NCBI GenBank assembly: GCA_002315625.1
Contig: DCHH01000116.1
Span: 1-10,212 of the forward strand
Direction: 5' to 3'
Origin: Bacteroidales bacterium UBA1757
Lineage (GTDB): Bacteria; Bacteroidota; Bacteroidia; Bacteroidales; UBA1402
DNA length: 10,212 nt
The translations under genes were made by a program, and so were the position numbers. Positions 6,362-10,212 of this stretch are shown here, one piece after another. A model generated the notes under the pieces. It was not told the origin of the DNA. It saw nothing but the letters and a program-made list of their open reading frames with translations, and ran no database searches. Every line of letters begins with the position of its first letter. Position 1 is the first letter of the stretch.

Positions 6362-8797
6362 TTAGCGGATATTAGCGATTGAAATCACGTCGCCGAACAC
6401 ACCGGCCGCAGTGACATCAGCCCCTGCTCCATATCCCTTGATTACCATCGGGTCTTCAAAATAACGCTCCGTCTGGATAAGGATTATGTTATTGCTTCCC
6501 TTCAGATCGTAGAACGGATGCTGCTGACCGACCTCCTGCAAGCCCACAGAGCATGCTCCACGCTCCATGGTTGCCACAAAGCGCCATTTCTTGTTCTCAG
6601 CCTCCAGGCTCTTGCGACGCTTCTCGAAGTCTGCATCAAGTGCCGGAACTTTCTTCCAGAAATCGTCAAGAGAACCTTCAAAGCAATCCTGCGGGATGAA
6701 CAGATTCTTTACAACATCCTCTTGTTCAATATGATAGCCAGCCTCACGGGCAAGAATGACCAGTTTGCGCACCACATCCTTGCCGCTCAAATCAACACGC
6801 GGGTCGGGCTCGGAGAAACCGGCCTCCTGAGCCATCTTAATGGTCTGGCTTAGTGGAATATCGGCGCTGATTGTATTGAAAATGAAGTTCAGCGTACCTG
6901 AGAGAACGGCTTCCATCTTGAGAATCCTGTCGCCGCTGCAAATCAGGCTGTTCATTGTATTGATAATCGGCAGTCCTGCACCGACATTGGTCTCGAAGAG
7001 ATATTTCACCCCTTTGCGGCGGGCTGTTTCCTTAAGACTCGCATAGCTGTCGTATGGTGAAGAAGCCGCTATCTTGTTGGCTGCCACCACATTGATATTG
7101 TTGTCAATCATCTCCTGATAGAGGTTGGCAACCTGGGCACTGTCTGTACAATCGACAAAGACAGGATTGAAGATATTCATCCTCACAACCTCTTCTCGCA
7201 GCACGGCCGGAGAAGAAGCAATTCCCTCGTCCTCAAGTTGTTGCCTATAACTGTCAAGATTGATTCCCTCCCGGTTGAGCAGCAGCTTCCTGCTGTTGGC
7301 GATACCCACTACATTAAGTTTTAGCGAGTGCTCCGACATAAGCTTAGGCTGCTGCTGGCGGATTTGCTCGAGCAGGCTTCCGCCAACCGTACCGATACCG
7401 GCCACAAACAGGTTCAACACCTTATATTCACTGAGGAAGAATGCGTCGTGAATCACATTGAGGGTCTTACGTAACTGCTGCTTACGAACCACAAAAGAAA
7501 TATTTGTCTCAGAAGCACCTTGTGCACAGGCAATTACGTTGATACCGTTGCGACCCAGCGTGGTGAACAGTTTACCGGCGATACCCGGTGTGCGCTTCAT
7601 CCCCTCGCCTACAATTGCCAATGTTGCCAATCCGGTTTCAGCGAAGATGTCGTTGATTTCACCACGTTCGATTTCCTGGGCAAACTCATTGCGCAGAAGG
7701 ACAACCGTCTCTGCTGCAACCTGCTGGCTCACACCGATTGAGGTTGTATTCTCAGAAGATGCCTGCGACACCATGAATACCGATATGCCAGCCTTCGACA
7801 AAGCCTTGAATATACGATAGTTGACGCCAATAACACCCACCATTCCAAGACCTTGCATCGTAATGAGACTGGTATCGTCGATTGACGAAATACCCTTGAT
7901 TGCCTTGCCGTCACCGATGCTCTTTTCCCTTGAAATGTAAGTTCCCGGAGCTGTCGGATGGAAAGTATTCTTTATAAGGATAGGAATATTCTCGTGATAC
8001 ACGGGGAATATCGTCGGCGGATAAATCACCTTGGCACCGAAGTTGCAGAGCTCCATGGCCTCTACATAGCTCAGTTTTTCAATGACATACGCGCTGTTTA
8101 TGACCCTCGGGTCGGCCGTCATGAAACCATCCACATCGGTCCAGATTTCCAGAATCGAGGCCCGGAGTGTGGAAGCCACGATTGCAGCGGTATAGTCCGA
8201 ACCGCCACGTCCGAGATTCGTCGTCTCGCCGGTTTCGGCACTTGAGGAGATGAAACCGCCCATCACCAGCACATCGGGAACAACAGGAATCTGCTGATGC
8301 AGAGCCTTTTCCGTCTCTTCAAAGTTGACCACATCCTTGCCAAACTTATGGTCAGTCTTGATGACGTTGCGCGAATCCACATGAACAGCATTCAGCAGTT
8401 TACTTACCAGCACGGAGGAGATGCGCTCGCCATAGCTCAGGATGACCGACTCCGACTTGGGCGAAAGGTCATGAAGAAGGTTGACACCCTTGAAAATATT
8501 GCTCAGTTCGTCAATCATTCCATCGACAAACTCATGGAGAGGCTTGCGGTCGGCCTTCTCGAACACCTCGTCTATCAGGCCATAGTGCATCTCACGCATT
8601 TTCTGCACGTTAGGCATATAGTCGCCAGTCCCTTCGACTGCCAGTTTAGAGGTTTTTATTAGCAGGTCTGTCATGCCGGAAATGGCTGACACAACAACTA
8701 CTACCGGTTTTTCGTCGGCATTGCAGACGATTCTCTTCAGATTTTTGAGACCTTCAGGCGATCCTACGGATGATCCGCCAAATTTCAGTACTTTCAT
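6362..8797 (-). CDS. thrA: Bifunctional aspartokinase / homoserine dehydrogenase
   Basis: This 811-residue fusion catalyses the first and third steps from aspartate toward threonine and methionine: phosphorylation of aspartate, and NAD(P)H reduction of aspartate semialdehyde to homoserine. The aspartokinase part (1 to about 290) begins KFGGSSVGS at 5-13 and includes SYGERISS (121-128), GRGGSDYTA (197-205) and EIWTDVDGFMTADPR (217-231). Two ACT regulatory domains follow at about 313-375 and 390-455, the usual place for threonine feedback. The homoserine dehydrogenase part starts with the dinucleotide-binding loop AGIGTVGGS (466-474). It contains TNVGAGLP (603-610) and the catalytic segment DLSGKDVVRK at 669-678, with D674 and K678 at the expected Asp/Lys positions. 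Length matches E. coli ThrA-type fusions, which have about 820 residues. It is the first gene of the operon. Both halves look complete and functional. Confidence 0.97.
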   Translation of the reverse strand: MKVLKFGGSSVGSPEGLKNLKRIVCNADEKPVVVVVSAISGMTDLLIKTSKLAVEGTGDYMPNVQKMREMHYGLIDEVFEKADRKPLHEFVDGMIDELSNIFKGVNLLHDLSPKSESVILSYGERISSVLVSKLLNAVHVDSRNVIKTDHKFGKDVVNFEETEKALHQQIPVVPDVLVMGGFISSSAETGETTNLGRGGSDYTAAIVASTLRASILEIWTDVDGFMTADPRVINSAYVIEKLSYVEAMELCNFGAKVIYPPTIFPVYHENIPILIKNTFHPTAPGTYISREKSIGDGKAIKGISSIDDTSLITMQGLGMVGVIGVNYRIFKALSKAGISVFMVSQASSENTTSIGVSQQVAAETVVLLRNEFAQEIERGEINDIFAETGLATLAIVGEGMKRTPGIAGKLFTTLGRNGINVIACAQGASETNISFVVRKQQLRKTLNVIHDAFFLSEYKVLNLFVAGIGTVGGSLLEQIRQQQPKLMSEHSLKLNVVGIANSRKLLLNREGINLDSYRQQLEDEGIASSPAVLREEVVRMNIFNPVFVDCTDSAQVANLYQEMIDNNINVVAANKIAASSPYDSYASLKETARRKGVKYLFETNVGAGLPIINTMNSLICSGDRILKMEAVLSGTLNFIFNTISADIPLSQTIKMAQEAGFSEPDPRVDLSGKDVVRKLVILAREAGYHIEQEDVVKNLFIPQDCFEGSLDDFWKKVPALDADFEKRRKSLEAENKKWRFVATMERGACSVGLQEVGQQHPFYDLKGSNNIILIQTERYFEDPMVIKGYGAGADVTAAGVFGDVISIANIR

Positions 8798-8851
8798 GCG
8801 TTTGATTTATATCAACTTAACTCGCAGCTGCATTTCAGCCGCTTTTCGGCG

Positions 8852-8882
8852 CGAAATTACTTACAATGGCAGGAAAAAGCAA
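8852..8882 (-). promoter_or_regulatory. Probable promoter of the thr operon
   Basis: On the minus strand, TTG at 8882-8880 is followed after 20 bases by TAATTTCG at 8859-8852, one mismatch from TAnnTTTG. Transcription would begin near 8846 and leave a leader of about 50 bases. That leader holds three small symmetric elements: GCCG/CGGC (8838-8841 and 8847-8850), the palindrome GCAGCTGC (8824-8831), and TTGAT/ATCAA (8802-8806 and 8811-8815) just before the thrA ATG. I see no threonine-rich leader peptide, so classical attenuation is not supported. Confidence 0.5.
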
Positions 8883-8902
8883 CAAGTTTTCGGATTTATG
8901 AC

Positions 8903-8910
8903 TAACTTTG
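8903..8910 (+). promoter_or_regulatory. -7 element upstream of the lipoprotein gene
   Basis: TAACTTTG matches TAnnTTTG exactly and lies about 40 bases before the chosen ATG. No clear -33 TTG is found 19-21 bases upstream. The predicted start near 8917 lies downstream of the in-frame ATG at 8898, which rules that codon out as the start on this transcript. It faces away from the thrA promoter, so the two promoter regions are back to back. Confidence 0.5.
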
Positions 8911-8948
8911 CCGTCGCTAAAAGATATTACGCACATTTTTTGATGTAC

Positions 8949-9518
8949 ATGAAAATCAATCGGACCCTCACCTACTTGCTGGCCGCACTCTTTATACCGG
9001 CCCTGATTTCCTGCAGTGACTATCTGACATACGCCGAACAGCTGGAAGAAATGGAGGAGAACATAAAGACCTTCATGGCCAATCACAACTACATTTTGAC
9101 CGATTCCATACCGACTGCCGTGCCTTGGATTGACAGCAAGGGAAACCCTCTGTTCTACAAGACTGAGAGCGGGTTGTACCTGAATGTCGTTGACACCGGG
9201 CTTAGTTCAAGTACAAAGGATAGACAGGTTGTGGAAGTTCGTTATAAGGAGATGAGCGTCGAAGACGATTCTACCACTTATTCGAACTTCGGGCCATACG
9301 CTCCTGCCGAGATTTGCAATGGGGTTGTCTATACCGCATATAGCAGTTCATACTTCTGGGGCGACTGCTCTGGGTGGCATGAGCCGCTGGATTATGTGGG
9401 CGATGGCGGTGCTGTGCGGATTATTGTTCCCAGCGATTTGGGAATGCCGGTCTATGCTAATAGTTCTACGCATTTATATGCTTATTACTACTATCTCGAA
9501 TATACCTACTGGAAATAA
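8949..9518 (+). CDS. DUF4827-like lipoprotein with FKBP-like C-terminal features
   Basis: This is a 189-residue predicted lipoprotein. The signal peptide has a short basic start (MKINR), a hydrophobic core (7-20) and a lipobox LISC with Cys22 as the acylation site, followed by SD. ATG 8943 would add only two residues and is nearly as good. The frame is open much further upstream, but that part is antisense to thrA and precedes the promoter. A short acidic helix (SYAEQ-like, about 27-45) follows the Cys, as in DUF4827 proteins of Bacteroidetes. The rest resembles FKBP-type prolyl isomerases: VVEVRYKEMSVEDD at 94-107, then WHEPLDYV...VRIIVPSDLGMPVY at about 143-169, and a final beta strand rich in Tyr (179-188). 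FKBP active-site aromatic residues are not clearly conserved, so catalysis is doubtful. It probably sits on the periplasmic or outer face of a membrane. The family call is from memory of the pattern. Confidence 0.75.
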   Translation: MKINRTLTYLLAALFIPALISCSDYLTYAEQLEEMEENIKTFMANHNYILTDSIPTAVPWIDSKGNPLFYKTESGLYLNVVDTGLSSSTKDRQVVEVRYKEMSVEDDSTTYSNFGPYAPAEICNGVVYTAYSSSYFWGDCSGWHEPLDYVGDGGAVRIIVPSDLGMPVYANSSTHLYAYYYYLEYTYWK

Positions 9519-9547
9519 AAAAAGCGGCTCTCGAGCCGCTTTTTTTT
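9517..9547. terminator. Bidirectional intrinsic terminator
   Basis: AGCGGCT at 9523-9529 pairs with AGCCGCT at 9534-9540 around a CTCG loop. The stem is extended by a run of A on the left (9517-9523) and a run of T on the right (9540-9547). Because both ends carry the required run, the element can stop transcription from either side: the lipoprotein gene on + and the TonB-domain gene on -. Its left edge overlaps the TAA of the lipoprotein gene. Confidence 0.93.
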
Positions 9548-9549
9548 AT

Positions 9550-10212
9550 TTACCGGGTTAGTTTATAGACTATTGGCCAGGTCCAGAAGGACTTTACCTG
9601 GGTGCCTTTATGTATGGCTGGGGTCATCTGCGGAATTTTGGCCACCAGTTTTAGTGCGGCACAGTCGAGGTCGGCGCAATCTGTGCTATAGACACAGCCT
9701 GCCAGCACATACCCCTCCTCATCAATAACGAAATTGGTTTCAATAGTCCCCTGCGCACCAGACTCGGCAGCACGCTCCGGATACCTCTGATTTTTAGCGA
9801 CAAAATCCGTCAGACCATCACGCCCTCCCTCCGGAATGGAAGGCTCCTCGGGATTCAGCAAGACGGTTTCATCTGCATCGATGACCGTCTTGCGTGAACC
9901 GTCAGGTGTAATATAAAACGTCTGAATATACTCCGTGTCGTTATACTTCTTGTCAGCCGTAACTTTCGAGCACACCTGCTTCATAGCCTTGAGCACGGCC
10001 TTGTCGATTTCGGGGCTAAGTCCCTTCACCACGACAGGACGTGAAAGCTTTCCGAAACGATAGACGCTGTAGAGCACCGTCACACGGCCTTCAAACGATT
10101 CTTTGCCGTATTCATAGTTCCATACATTGCGCCAGCCGTCGCGGTTCTTCTTTTGCTTGCGGGCCACGGCAGAAGTATCCAAAACCGAAGCCGGATACTG
10201 GAATGCCGCATA
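9550..10212 (-). CDS. TonB-family protein with two TonB-C-like domains (5' end outside the window)
   Basis: The frame runs uninterrupted to the window edge, so the 220 residues seen are the C-terminal part of a longer protein. An in-frame TTG at 10182 could be read as a start, but the frame continues ten codons above it with no stop, so I treat the gene as partial. The second half is a clear TonB C-terminal domain: the linker PSIPEGGRDGLTDFVAKNQ leads into RYPERAAESGAQGTIETNFV, then an LDCAALKLVAKIPQMTPA helix and the closing strand WPIVYKL. An earlier segment, FEGRVTVLYSVYRFGKLSR plus PEIDKAVLKAMKQV, looks like a more diverged copy of the same fold. TonB proteins transfer energy to outer-membrane receptors, but many Bacteroidetes proteins with this domain have other roles. 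Any membrane anchor or signal would lie upstream of the window. The gene ends at the shared terminator. Confidence 0.85.
   Translation of the reverse strand, partial: YAAFQYPASVLDTSAVARKQKKNRDGWRNVWNYEYGKESFEGRVTVLYSVYRFGKLSRPVVVKGLSPEIDKAVLKAMKQVCSKVTADKKYNDTEYIQTFYITPDGSRKTVIDADETVLLNPEEPSIPEGGRDGLTDFVAKNQRYPERAAESGAQGTIETNFVIDEEGYVLAGCVYSTDCADLDCAALKLVAKIPQMTPAIHKGTQVKSFWTWPIVYKLTR

Noticed and set aside
5851..6375. 174-codon + strand frame opposite the mutase-like gene.
   Set aside because: It is antisense to a well-conserved gene, has no motif and no promoter.
8798..8850. A threonine/isoleucine leader peptide for attenuation of thrA.
   Set aside because: The predicted leader is only about 50 bases and contains no short reading frame with clustered Thr or Ile codons, nor a terminator hairpin with a T-run.
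8673..8948. N-terminal extension of the lipoprotein frame to an ATG at 8673.
   Set aside because: The extension is antisense to the thrA start and upstream of the -7 element, and it would bury the lipoprotein signal peptide inside the protein.

Overview
The window looks like chromosomal DNA from a member of the Bacteroidales. Three things point there: promoters with the Bacteroidetes -7 element TAnnTTTG instead of a -10 TATAAT box, the threonine operon order thrA / phosphoglycerate-mutase-like gene / thrC, and a DUF4827-type lipoprotein beside a TonB-domain protein. Base composition is roughly balanced. A gut family such as Muribaculaceae or Bacteroidaceae is a reasonable guess, but I cannot fix the genus from sequence alone.

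Left part (1-3085, + strand). The first ~100 bases may hold the tail of an upstream gene. Next come a Bacteroidetes-type promoter and an unusual U-poor leader with a tandem repeat. The leader precedes an AI-2E-family membrane protein gene. After a 66-base gap comes a large P-loop ATPase with a C-terminal PD-(D/E)XK nuclease-like domain, probably on the same transcript. Its best start is the ATG at 1487, not the upstream TTG at 1427.

Middle (3086-8797). A MarC-family membrane protein gene has its own strong promoter. It converges, with only 7 bases between stop codons, on a three-gene threonine operon read leftwards from ~8850: thrA (fused aspartokinase/homoserine dehydrogenase), a cofactor-independent phosphoglycerate-mutase-like gene, and thrC (threonine synthase). 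No GHMP-type homoserine kinase gene is visible. The mutase-like protein sits exactly where that step is needed and is the best candidate for it. It overlaps thrC by an ATGA, so the two are probably translationally coupled. Together the three proteins would take aspartate to threonine, apart from aspartate-semialdehyde dehydrogenase (asd), which is not in the window.

Right part (8798-10212). A ~150-base divergent intergenic region carries promoters for thrA and for a small lipoprotein with FKBP-like C-terminal features. A symmetric terminator hairpin separates the lipoprotein gene from a convergent gene encoding a protein with two TonB-C-like domains, whose 5' end lies outside the window.

Most of the window is ordinary housekeeping sequence. 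No mobile element, CRISPR array, tRNA or rRNA is visible. The items most worth a second look are the homoserine-kinase candidate, the ATPase-nuclease protein and the repeat-bearing leader at 183-277.
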